Source: Chenopodium formosanum (lineage: Eukaryota > Streptophyta > Magnoliopsida > Caryophyllales > Amaranthaceae). Taken from it: 64,000 bases of DNA. The translations under genes and the position numbers were made by a program. The notes under the pieces were generated by a model, which had not been told where the DNA came from, ran no database searches, and saw nothing but the letters and a program-made list of their open reading frames with translations. The stretch covers positions 29,096,786-29,160,785 of the forward strand of contig CM044858.1 in the NCBI GenBank assembly GCA_024500155.1. The letters are read 5' to 3'. How positions within the stretch are numbered: position 1 is the first letter of the stretch; every line of letters starts with the position of its first letter. Below are positions 34,872 to 45,347 of this stretch, piece after piece.

Positions 34872-35303
34872 TGCTAGAACTTAGCTCAGAACACAGGGAT
34901 TAGGAAGATGAATAATGCAGAATGTAGCTAAGTAACAGATATTTGTATTGATGATCAGTGTAATCAAACAATACAATCACTCTTCATTCGAGAGGAAGAG
35001 TATCTCTCCAAGTTTGTTTATTCAATCATGATTTGCATACCCTCCTCCTCAAACAAACCTCTATTTAATACAATTAATCATAACAAACTAACTGACTTAG
35101 GGAATAACAAACTAAACCTCTAATTAATACAATTAATCATAACAAACTAAGTGACTTAGGGAATAACAAACTAAGTGACTTAGGGAATAACAAACTAAAC
35201 CTCTATTTATTACAATTAATCATAACAAACTAACTGACTTAGGGAATAACAAACTAGGAAATGAATTACAAAATTGCCCTCAAGGCTAACAAACTTTCTA
35301 ACA
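34872..35303 (-). repeat. 3' LTR of the disrupted gypsy element
   Basis: The LTR runs TGCTAG...CTAACA on the plus strand. It matches the 5' copies at about 50997-51255 and 51585-51843. Unlike them, it has an internal expansion of a TGACTTAGGGAATAACAAAC unit (five copies at about 35094-35256, against one in the 5' copies). Confidence 0.85.
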
Positions 35304-35326
35304 GAATGTTCCAGCTCATTCATCAA

Positions 35327-36938
35327 TTAGATGCTGAAGCTGATTTGGTTCTCCTTCGAGCATAAGTGAGCTGTATAGCAGGCCTGGGCTGAATATTGGG
35401 CTGGTCCCTTGCAATACCCCCCTTCCCAAAGATTCACCTTGTCCTCAAGGTGGAAGTGAAGAAACCTACAATCCATCTCAGTAAAGTCCTCCCAAGTAGC
35501 TTCCCAATCTGGCAGCCCTTTCCATTGAATCAGAACTTCAGTAGCTGCTTGAGTGGTTCTCACCCCAAGCACTGCTTCTGGCTCAGTGTCAAGCACCAAG
35601 TCAGAAGTAAGCTGAGCAGGTAAGGGAGAAGCCTGCTGTCCTGCTCCCGAAGCTTTCTTGAGCTGGGAAATATGAAAAACTGGATGAACCCGAGCTGTAG
35701 CAGGAAGCTCTAGTTTGTATGCCACCTCTCCAATCCTTTGCACCACAGGATAAGGTCCATAGTAGCGTGGAGAAAGTTTTTCATATTTCCTTTTAGCTAA
35801 TGTCTGCTGTCTATAAGGCCTGAGCTTTACATACACCAAATCACCAACCTGAAATGAGCCCTCCCTTCTGCTCTTATTCTCATGTTGCCTCATATAAACT
35901 TGAGCTTTTGTGAGATGAAACTTGAGATCATCCAAGATAGCATCCCTCTCCAACAGTTGGTCCTCCAAAGAAGACACATTGGTGCTGCCAGGTGTAAAGC
36001 GCAACAAGTGAGTTGGGTCTCTCCCATAGACTGCCTTGAATGGAGAGCACTTAGTAGCTATTCTGCCATGGCAGCCATGTAGCCCAAGTCCTAGGTTTGC
36101 CATTAACAAAGCAACGCAAGTAGGACTCCACACCTTTGTTCACAACCTCAATTTGGCCATCTGATTCCGGATGACATGAAGTGCTCCTTCTCAGCCGGTA
36201 CCTTGAAGCTTGAGCAATTTTGACCAAAATACATTCAGAAAAATTGTCCCTATCAGAGACAATAGAGGATGGAATGCCATGAAGACGGACTATCTCCTTT
36301 GAGAAACTCTGAGCAACCACAGTTTAAGCGGTGAATGGGTGTTTCAAGGGTATGAAATGGCCATACTTGGACAGCCTATCAACCACAACAAGAATCGAAT
36401 CCCACCCCAAAGATTTTGGTAATCCCTCTATAAAATCCATGGATATGTCCTCCCAAACTTTGTCTGGAATGGGCAAGGGTTGGAGCAATCCAGGAGAGGA
36501 GAGAGTGGATGCGTTATTTTGTTGGCAAACATGGCAGCGCTTGACATAGTTGGTGACATCTTTCCTCATGCCTTCCCAATACCATTCCCCTGCCAACCTT
36601 TGATAAGTCTTTAGATCACCAACATGACCACCAACAGGTGAATATTCTTTGAGAAAAAGAGTAATGAGCTCAAAATTCCTTGGAACAACCACTCTGCCCT
36701 TAGACGTCAGAATCTCATTTTCCAAGGTAAACCACTTGGGAACATCTCCTCCATTTTGCAATTGAGAAGTCAGCTTTTGCAGTGCTTGATCCTTGACAAT
36801 AAATCCATGAATATGTTCCCAATTTAGCCCACAAGTAGTGATTAAAGCAGAACACTCTCGGGAAAATTGGCGAGATGATGCATCGGCCACTTTGTTACCA
36901 GGTCCGGGTTTGTAGTGAATTTCAAAGGTGTATCCCAA
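35327..36938 (-). pseudogene. Gypsy RNase H C-end, integrase and chromodomain remnant
   Basis: From 36938 down: the end of RNase H (YTFEIHYKPGPGNKVADASSR), the integrase zinc finger (HVGDLKTYQR...CHVCQQN), and the start of the catalytic core (DISMDFIEGLPKSLGWDSILVVVDRLSKYGHF). An in-frame stop after HPFTA (36321-36323) is followed by IVRLHGIPSSIVSDRD and HPESDGQIEVVNK. A frameshift near 36080 comes next, then the integrase C-end (RYYGPYPVVQRIGEVAYKLELP, HPVFHISQLK). A chromodomain (VLIQWKGLPDWEATWEDF) closes the frame about 24 bp before the 3' LTR. It corresponds segment for segment to the gypsy element at 55518-61234. Confidence 0.88.
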
Positions 36939-36939
36939 C

Positions 36940-37519
36940 CAATGTTACAAGGAACGGGATTCGATTCGAAACGTGGTATGTAAACGAATACGCGGAACGC
37001 TACCCGTGGTGAATCCGGTACGATTGGGTACGAAATAGTAAATTAATAAAAAAAAATATAGGTGATTTTTATTAATAGATTTAATATTAGAAATTAAAAT
37101 AAACACAAATATATAATAATTCCTCCAAAAATAGAAGGCCCAAGTTGCTCATTGAAAAAAGGCCTAGTTGTTGATAGAGGTTAAGCCATTCACCAATTGA
37201 AACAAAACCCTAGCTGGCACCCTAGTAAAATGTTACTGCTATGAGGAGAGAGAAAAAAGTCAGAAAATTTTAAAAAATTAAATAAGCAATGCACGTGAAA
37301 GAAGGAAGAGAGAGAATTTTGCACTGCAAATGTTGGGAAACAACCCATTAGAAGTTGCAGAGGGAGAACAACCGTCTTCGGTCAGCCACAACTAAGAGTC
37401 GCCACCTTCAGCGTTCTGGTTCGCGACCACTAGCGACTCAGTTCGCATTTGTTCCACGTTCCGGTTCGCACGAATCAGTTCGCGATTCGTGGCACCGTAC
37501 CGCGTTCCTTGTAACGTTG
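36940..37519. mobile_element. TIR element inside gypsy RNase H (580 bp, 8-bp TSD)
   Basis: The ends CAATGTTACAAGGAACG and CAACGTTACAAGGAACG (complement) are inverted. ATCCCAAC flanks both sides (36932-36939, 37520-37527). Removing the element and one TSD joins QKWVS and LLGYTFEIHY of gypsy RNase H. An 8-bp duplication suggests the hAT superfamily. The right arm is GC-rich with GTTCGCGA-type repeats. Confidence 0.8.
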
Positions 37520-37534
37520 ATCCCAACAACTTAC

Positions 37535-38593
37535 TCACTCACCCATTTCTGATATGCTTGTTATCTTAAAGTAACACAGCCCCAAGACCATGGCCAAATG
37601 CATCTGTCTCCACAATGAATGGCCGAGAAAAATCAGGCATAGCTAGGATGGGAGCTCGAGTCATAGCTGCTTTCAAGGACTCGAACGCCTTAGTACCCTC
37701 CCCTGTCCACCCCCAACATTCCTTCCGGAGTTTGGTCTGTCAAAGGACAAGCAATCAAAGCATAATTCTGAATGAACTTTCTATAATACCCCGTGAGTCC
37801 CAAAAAAACCACAAAGCTCCTTGAGGCTAAGAGGAACAGACCACTCTAGCATTGCTTGGACTTTAGCTGCATCGACCTCTACCCCTGCTGCCGAAATTAT
37901 ATGACCCAAATAGGCCACCCGTGACTTCCCTATGTTACATTTCTTAAGGTTAGCATAGAGTTGGTGTGAGGCCAAGGTGACCAAAACTTGCTACAAATGA
38001 TCCTTGTGCTCTGCCATAGACTTACTGTAAACTAGGATGTCATCACAGTAAACCAAGACGAACTTCCGGGGATATGGTCTAAACACCTCATTCATTAATG
38101 ACTCGAAAGTGGCAGGAGCATTAGTGAGGCCGAATGACATCATTAAAAATTCATAATGCTCTTCGTGAGTTCTAAAAGCGGTTTTATGAACATTCGCTTC
38201 CTTAACCCGAATCTGGTGGTGATACCCTGATTTGTGGTCTAATTTAGTGAACACCGTTGCCCCAAATAATTCATCCAACAACTCATCAATCACAGGAATA
38301 GGAAACTTGTCAGGTACAATTTCTTTATTTAAAGCTCGATAATTTACACAGAAACGCCACGATCCATCCTTCTTTTTGACTAAAAGAACATAACTAGAGA
38401 AAGCACTAGTTGAGGGTTGAATTATACCTGAGCATATCCTTCACTAATTTCTCGATTTCATCTTTCTGGTATTTTGGGTGTAAGGGCGAACACTGACTAG
38501 GTTGACTAGGTTTGCTCCACTCTTCAAGGAGATGGAATGATCGATCTGCCATTGAGGAAAAAACCACCGAGCATGTGAAAAACCACCGGGCCA
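37535..38593 (-). pseudogene. Gypsy reverse transcriptase remnant
   Basis: Minus-strand pieces give IDHSISLKSGAN, VSVRPY, VLLVKKKDGSWRFCVNYRAL, FPIPVIDELLDELFGATVFTKLD, KTAFRTHEEHYEFLMMSFGL and TNAPATFESLMNEVF. The catalytic box is FVLVYCDDILVYS (38030-38060 region; C replaces the usual I/F before DD), followed by AYLGHIISAAGVEVD. Stops after HKDHL and after THGVL break it. About 1 kb has been inserted immediately upstream at 38602. Confidence 0.88.
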
Positions 38594-38639
38594 GTGAGCA
38601 ACATAGAATAAAAATGCGGTATCAGTCAATATATATGTA

Positions 38640-38644
38640 TATGT

Positions 38645-38719
<75 letters not shown>

Positions 38720-38782
38720 CATATATATATATATGTATATATATATACATATATATATATATGTATATGTATATATATATAT
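38640..38782. repeat. AT/GTAT microsatellite
   Basis: About 140 bp of (AT)n with interspersed GTAT and ACAT interruptions, just inside the left TIR of the element at 38602. Open frames across it are meaningless. Confidence 0.95.
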
Positions 38783-38877
38783 TATAATTATTAATTAAAT
38801 TTAAGGCAGCTAAATTCGAATTTCACTAAAATAAATACGAATACACACTACACATGGTGCACAGCTGTAGAAGAGTA

Positions 38878-39203
38878 CTCCCTCCGTCCCTTTATTACAT
38901 GTCTATTTCTCATTTTGAACAGGAATTAAGAAAGCTAAAGATTCCTTAAAACTAAAAAATTGGGAGTACAAATGTGCATGTGGGGTTAGAGAGAGATAGA
39001 GAGAAAGAAAAAAGTTGTTGAGAATTAGGAGAGAGAAAGTATTGGGAATTGATGTAAAGTATAAAAAAGAAAAATAAAAATGATGACAAATCATCAAAAC
39101 AAAAACAATATTGGCAAAAAGTACAACCTATAAATAGAAATAGGCACTTAATTTTGATCACCCCAAAAAGGAATACAGGCATGTAATAAAGGGACGGAGG
39201 GAG
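38878..39203. mobile_element. Stowaway MITE (326 bp)
   Basis: Perfectly inverted CTCCCTCCGTCCCTTTATTACATG ends, flanked by TA. The interior is A-rich, with GAGAGAGATAGAGAGAAAG. Confidence 0.9.
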
Positions 39204-39609
39204 TACTAAATTAAAGTGAGAGGAGAGGTCTAGAAAAATATCACGTGGTATTTTTCAATTTTTTTTGAAAAAATCCTGCCCCACTATCCCCACCTACCCA
39301 AAAGATGATTATTTATATAAAAAAATCCATTCTCTCTCTCACCTGAGCAACTAGTTTCTCTCTCCTCTTTCAAGAACTCTATCGATTCTAATAGAGGTTT
39401 CTCCATTTTTTTTTTCCTTTCTTTTCCTTAAAACGAAAGTAATTCATTGGAAATTAACCAAATGTGAGTTAATATCAGTCAATGCGGGCGAAATTTAGTT
39501 CGTATCGATTGAATCGGCCGAAAACTCGGTGTTTTACTGCATCTAATCGGGAAATCTGGGATCGGTATGCTTGAATCCTGGTACATACCGGCCGCATTTT
39601 TATTTTATG

Positions 39610-39849
39610 GTGAGCAAAGGTTTGAGAGTTGCTGGTGGTTGCGGCTCCTCCTCACCCGAATTCTCCGGATGGTTCAACTCCAATAAAACACCATGGCCAG
39701 TGGATGGTTTTCACCATCGCCTTGAGTGTTATACAAGTGCGCCCCTGAGGACCCCCCCTTAATGTCACCAAATCACCACCAACTTGGAACCGTAGTGTTT
39801 GGGTCTTCCAATTCGAAGAAATAGTTCCCAATTTTTCGAGCCATTGGAC
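39610..39849 (-). pseudogene. Gypsy protease-RT linker remnant
   Basis: The minus strand reads WLEKLGTISSNWKTQTLRFQ, then LVTLRG, GRTCITLKAMVKTI, LELNHPEN and PPATLKPLLT. The W in the sense GVQW is rejoined only when the hAT MITE at 39850 is removed. It matches the plus-strand gypsy copy at about 57750-57990. Confidence 0.8.
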
Positions 39850-40409
39850 TAGGGCTGTCCGTTCGGTTTTCGGTTTGGATCTAGTCCAAATCCGATCCAA
39901 TCCGAAATATAATTCGGTTTTCAATTTTCCAATCCGATCCGATCCGAATTTCTCTCCTAATCCAATCCAAATTAAAATTCGGTTATTTGAATCCGATCCG
40001 AAAATCCGAATTATAATATATTATTTTTTAGCGCCTAATATGATTATAAAATAAAACTTTAATATAAATAAAAGTCTTCAAAATCATGATTAATATAAAT
40101 ATTTCAACGTCAAGTCATTAATTAATTAATACAAAGTCTCCCTAATTTATTTCATGTAGTAGTAAGTATTTAAGCTAAACTTCAAAAAACAAAGAAATCT
40201 ATATTATACAAGCTGAATATTACAATTCGGTTTTCGGTTTGGATTGGATCCAATTAGGGTGAATCCGATCCAATCCGAAAATCCGAATTTTCAAAAAATC
40301 TCAATCCGATCCGATCCGATCCGATTTGAAGTTCGAATCCGATCCGAATTGATAATTCGGTTTGGATTGGATTGGATTTCGGTTTTTATCCGAATTATAG
40401 ACACCCCTA
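39850..40409. mobile_element. hAT MITE with 8-bp TSD (560 bp)
   Basis: The termini TAGGGCTGTC and TAGGGGTGTC (complement) are inverted, and CATTGGAC flanks both sides (39842-39849, 40410-40417). The interior consists of degenerate ATCCGATCC / TTCGGTTTGG blocks, inverted between the arms. It interrupts the conserved gypsy ILGVQWL motif. Confidence 0.92.
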
Positions 40410-40417
40410 CATTGGAC

Positions 40418-40580
40418 CCCCAAGATGAAATCCGAATTACCCATGGGAAGAACAAGGAAATCCTCGACAATTAAGACCCCCTATAGCTCCAGCAACACAC
40501 CCACGCACACTCCTTCTCCTTGTACAGCCGCTCCGGTACCAAAGTAACCCCAAAACTCTTGGATTCTGTAATAGGCAATT
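40418..40580 (-). pseudogene. Gypsy protease C-terminal remnant (left of nested LTR element)
   Basis: The minus strand gives LPITESKSFGVTL and, after a frameshift, GTGAAVQGEGVCVGVLLEL, a TAG stop, then IVEDFLVLPMGNSDFILGVQ. This is the second half of the protease whose DPGATHNFIS half lies at 49733-49991, 9.1 kb away. Confidence 0.8.
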
Positions 40581-43153
40581 TGACAGGGGAATAAACGCGT
40601 CGTCAATTTGTCTATCCCTAGATCAAATATAATTTATACACCTAAACAAACCTAATACAAGTATAAGGCAAGCATAGGGGTCGAACCACAGAGAACGGAT
40701 AAACACCACCAAATGTTATCGACAATTAAGCTAGTCCGGAATAGGAGATAAATAAACTAAAGTCTAAAAATGCTAAAACAAGAAATAAAACATTAAGGGA
40801 AATGGTTTAGGTATAGCATTTACTTGAACATAAACAAAGGCATAGAAATTGAATTAATTATGAACTAAACATGCTCAAATATCGAAATAAAGGGTCCAAT
40901 CTAACCGCCTTCCGGGGTTAATTGGCTTCTCCTAACATAGCCTCTATGTTTCCACATTAGAACCATATACTAAGAGGTACTATTAAATAACAATCGATAA
41001 TAATGAACCTTAACTAAGTCAACTTCCGTTCCTTGTTAGCAAAGATTCACCTTTAATCAACCAACAATGTGCACTTGCAAGAAGATTAAAGAATATCAAG
41101 CATATAAAGACTTTAATCACAAATAAATCAACTCTAAACCTAGAACATGCTCAAGATCCAACTACACCACAACCATCCCCTTAATGGGGAAATTACTCAC
41201 TAATCATGATAATAACAAGATTAATTAACAAATAACCAAGAATCAACATGATTAACAAGTAATACCAACAACTAAAACAATAATAAAAATAAAGCAATAA
41301 AAATAGAGGAGAGAGAGTTAGAGATTCTCATTGATTGAAGATGTAAATCAATAGAAAAGATGATCAATTTCTTCTTCAAAATCCAAGTTCAACAATGGTG
41401 AAACCCTCACTTTCTCTCTCTAAACTACCCTAACCCTAAGCTAAACCTAGAGATAGAAGCTCTCCTAAAACTAATTACAGAGTAGAATAATAGCTAAAAT
41501 TGTTCTTCTCTAATTACCCCAAAATGGGTATTTATACTAACTTCATAAAACAAGGAAAAATAGAAAAATAAAAGAAGAAAATAAATAAAGAAAGAAAAGG
41601 AAATAAAAAGAAAATAAAAGAGAAGAGAAATAAAAGAGAAAAGAAAATAAGAAAAGGAAAAGGAAAAGAAATAAAAATAAAAATAAAAAGAAAAATAAAA
41701 ATAAACCCACAAATCCCCCCAAAACATCAGACCCCATTTCTCCTTCTTCGTATTCTTGGCTGCTCTGAACTCTCATCCTCACCATTCACGCATATCACCA
41801 CCATCAAAATAATCAATCATCACCGCTTATCATCATCATCTTCATCAAGCATCCAAGATCGTTGCCGTCCAATTTTCATTAAAAATCACGTGAAAAGCTC
41901 GTGATTGACCCCCATTTGTGCGCCCGCGCAGACATCGCACAGAAGTCGTGCAAACCTTCTGCCTCGACTCTGATTTTGGAGTCCAATTGGTGCGCCTTCT
42001 GACAGAGTTGCGCGGCCGCGCGGTTTTGTTTGGGAAATCACTCCTAATTTGCGTGGTGAAGGAGGCAGCAATGGTGGAGTGCGTGGTTGTTGTTGATGGT
42101 TGTTTTGTTGTTGTTGCGGTGGTGGAAGAGAGCAGGGGAGGTACGAATTTTGGGGTGAATTGAGGTTGGTGGTTGATTGGTGTTGTTTTGGTGATTTATT
42201 AATGGCGGTGATTGGAGGTATTGGGTGGAACAGAGGAGCAGGGGAGGTTGGTGGCTGGTGGTGCGTTGTTGCTGCAGTTGCTGTTGGTGTATGTTGCGGA
42301 GATTGATGGTGGTTGGAGGTGGTTGTGGGGTTTGCTAGTGATTGTTGGTTGCGGTGGTGTTGCGGGGTGAAGCAGGGGAGGTGCGAATTGGTGGTTGTGA
42401 TGGCTGGTGTGGTGGAGTTGCGTGGTGGTTTTGTTGTGAGATAGAGATGGAGATTGTAATGCGTGGCTGTTGGTGAACCGTGGTGGTGTTAGTTGCTGTT
42501 GTTGGTGTTGTTGATGGGGTGAAGCAGGGAAGTGTGAGGGATTGTGGGGGGAGATGCGTAGCTGGGCAGCAGGGGAAATGAGGGAGCAGGGGAGGTTTGG
42601 TGTTTTGGTGTAGTGGAGGTTAAGGTGAGGTGTGGTGAGGGATAAGAGGGCAGCAAGAAGGTTGGCTCAAATTCTTGTGCCTCGAACCCCGGACTTTGAA
42701 TTCAAACCTCGGACAAGAATAACTTGACACTCGAACCTCAATCCGAACGCAAACCTACACACCCAAAGAAAACCGAGGAGAGGATTGGGAAATAAAATAA
42801 AATAAATAAAATAGAAATAAATAAAAATGAAAATAAATAAAGGACGAAATAAAATAAAACCAAGACAAATAAAATAAAATAAATAAAATAGAAATAAAAA
42901 TAGAAAACAAGGGACATAAAACTAAACTAAAAAAAATAATTAAGACTACGCAAGCAACTAAAATAAAATAAAATACGAAAATAAACTAAAGCTAATAAAA
43001 TAAAGAAAATAAACTAAAACACTCCAAAATTACCAAAATAAACTAGAAACTTTATTAAAGAGAGAACAAGAGAATAAAAGGTAAAATAAGGGAAAATAAA
43101 CACGAAAATAACCTAAACACTACCCCTAGGAGTGACATAAATGTCACTTATCA
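40581..43153 (-). repeat. 3' LTR of the gag-only element
   Basis: Contains a purine-only stretch of about 160 bp (41541-41700), a G-rich GGTGGTTG region (about 42060-42660) and an A-rich AAATAAAATA region (42780-43120). Frames that look open here are low-complexity. Confidence 0.92.
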
Positions 43154-45347
43154 AATTCCCCCAAGCTAAACCTTTGCTCGTCCTCGAGCAAAGCTAAGGC
43201 AAAAGAGAACAAGATGGAATTATTGAAACCGAAAGAAACAAAAATAGAAACAAAGAGAAAGAATGTACACTAACTCACTGTCGTAGGAATCACGGTTGTT
43301 TTTAGCTACAACAAGCCCTTAAAACCCCAAAGTCGCCTATGAGGACGAGTGAGGTCTCGTGAGGGTTTCCTAAGAGCTTACCCCACAACTCTTGAGAAAA
43401 ACCAAGGCAAGGCAACAAAAGGAAAAGGAAAAGAAACACAAAGAGAAAAAGCAAACACAAGCTCATATATGGACAAGAGATAAGGACAAGTACTAATGAA
43501 TGCAAACCTTTCTAAATGGACAAATGTATGCACGTTCCAAGATGTCAATGGTTGATTGAAACATAACACATGCTAAGCATAGAGAACTACTTAGGACTCA
43601 ATCCACCCTAGCCCCAACCAATTGGGCCACGTTCTCTCCACTAGCTTCAAATCAACCCTTAAGCTAGCTTCTCAAGATTCCACGAAGGAACCGGAAAAAG
43701 ATAAAGAAATGAAAAACTTTGAGAAGGTAATCCCGACGTCTCAACTATGCATACTCTTTCCATAGGTTTGAAGTCTATCTCCCTCCACCGTTCTTTTGAC
43801 CTAACCCACTAGAGTCTAAGGGTCTTTTTATTGGTTGTAACGTAAGGCTAAGGGTTAAGGCGGGGTAAAAATTTGAAATTTGGTGAAATTTCCTAAGTGA
43901 AGCAAAAAGTGCGGCCGACACTAAAAAAATAACTCAAGAATTCACTAAATATCAAGCAAAAATACCACTAATGCCATTCCCCAAAGCTTATTCAACACAA
44001 ACACACAATATCCCCCCCAAACTTAAACAAAGCATTGTCCTCAATGTTTAAACTAAGGAAGAAAATGAAACCAACTAAAATATTTTTGTTGTTTTTGTTT
44101 TTTTTTTCAAATTTTTTTTCTTTTTTTTTTTTTGTTTTTTTTTTTATTGTCCTTGACTTTTTTAAATTTGGACGGCTTTTTCTTGAAACTTCACTTGATT
44201 TTCATAAATTTGCATATTTCTTTACAAGCTCAACTCTAACCAAATCTCAAAATGCATCTTGTTTATGATCAACAACTCAAAACTCAAACCTCACATGTCA
44301 ATGCTTCACTAACTAAAAGGGTTGGTTAACATAGGCCATTAAGTTTGTAACATGGTTTAAACAAGAGCGGGAAACATAAGGCTCAAATTGGTTAGCAAAT
44401 AGGTTTATGCAAAATAGAAAATCAAATTTGTAACAAAATAAAAAGAAGATAAAGAAAAATGAGAAAGAAGTGCCCTTTTCCTCCCCTAGAGTGCTTCGGT
44501 CACGATCTTGGGAGCTATAAATCAAAACAAGGATCAAGACATGCATAGCTAAGGATCCAAATGCGCCACACAACAAAGTGATGAAGGCTAGAACAATGTT
44601 ACCTCACACGGGATTATAACTAAGCAAATACCAACCAAGGGTGCCAAATCCACTATAAAGAGCAACACCATCTTACCACATACCCGTGAACTAGGGCTTC
44701 ATGGCGCCCTAAAAGTTCTTAACCCGGCTACCTTAGCATGTAATATCCTAGAGTCAACCAATGACACTCTCAAACCGTGCACACATTAACCACTTAGGAA
44801 GAAAGGCATTCAAGAGTAAAAAAATCCAAAAGATATAGTGTCCAAAATAAGTACAAACAAAACACATTTTGCTAAACTTGCCTTGAAGTAAACAAAAATA
44901 TTTTTGGATTTTCCAAAAGCATGAAAAACATGGAAATGCATATACTCAAGTGCATGACATATATGAATCAACATCCCACCAAACATGATAGAATACCCTC
45001 CCCCAAGCTTGAATGAAACCAAGCTCTCAAATCATAAACGATGAAACCAAGGAGGGGAAAACAAGGAAAAATTAATCCAACATTACCAACACATGATCTT
45101 CAAGTCACAATAAGTAAGAGAGAGAGGGAAAAGAAGGATATTACCGGATATGGGATAAATGCAAAATCACACGAAAACCTGAAATAACCTCATATGAGCC
45201 ACAATCTCTACAAATAAGGCTTGAATTCCACATGATATGTAAGTTGAGGCACATTTCCTTGATTCTTGATCATCACCAATGCGCAAGAGTATATCAAGTT
45301 GTGTACCTAGCAAGGAACACAAACACGTCCATGAGAGAAAATCTAAT
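43154..45347 (-). other. Non-coding body of the gag-only element with three polypurine tracts
   Basis: No supported ORF. On the minus strand, AAGCTTGGGGGAGGG (45010-44996), AAGTTTGGGGGGGATA (about 44022-44010) and AGCTTGGGGGAATT (43167-43154) are similar purine tracts. The last abuts the LTR and is the plus-strand primer. The last two are each preceded by a GAGGAC-centred hairpin (44033-44046 and 43172-43193). Confidence 0.7.

Larger units (their letters stand above)
38602..39609. mobile_element. TIR element inside the gypsy RT linker (1008 bp, 8-bp TSD)
   Basis: Left end CATAGAATAAAAATGCGG and right end (complement) CATAAAATAAAAATGCGG are inverted with one mismatch. GTGAGCAA flanks both sides (38594-38601, 39610-39617). 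Excision rejoins the gypsy linker (PPATLKPLLT) to the IDHSISL region. The element carries a long AT microsatellite at its left end and has itself received the Stowaway at 38878-39203. I do not know the family. The 8-bp TSD favours hAT. Confidence 0.78.

Noticed and set aside
38512..38787. Open frames through the AT microsatellite
   Set aside because: They are TATATA repeats read as Tyr-Ile; no protein is plausible.
41494..41785. Phe/Leu/Ser-rich minus-strand frames in the long LTRs (also at 48067-48358)
   Set aside because: Produced by a purine-only tract within both LTR copies; low complexity, not genes.
43302..43569. Hydrophobic minus-strand frames in the body of the gag-only element
   Set aside because: Short, low-complexity Phe/Leu stretches with no pol or envelope signature.
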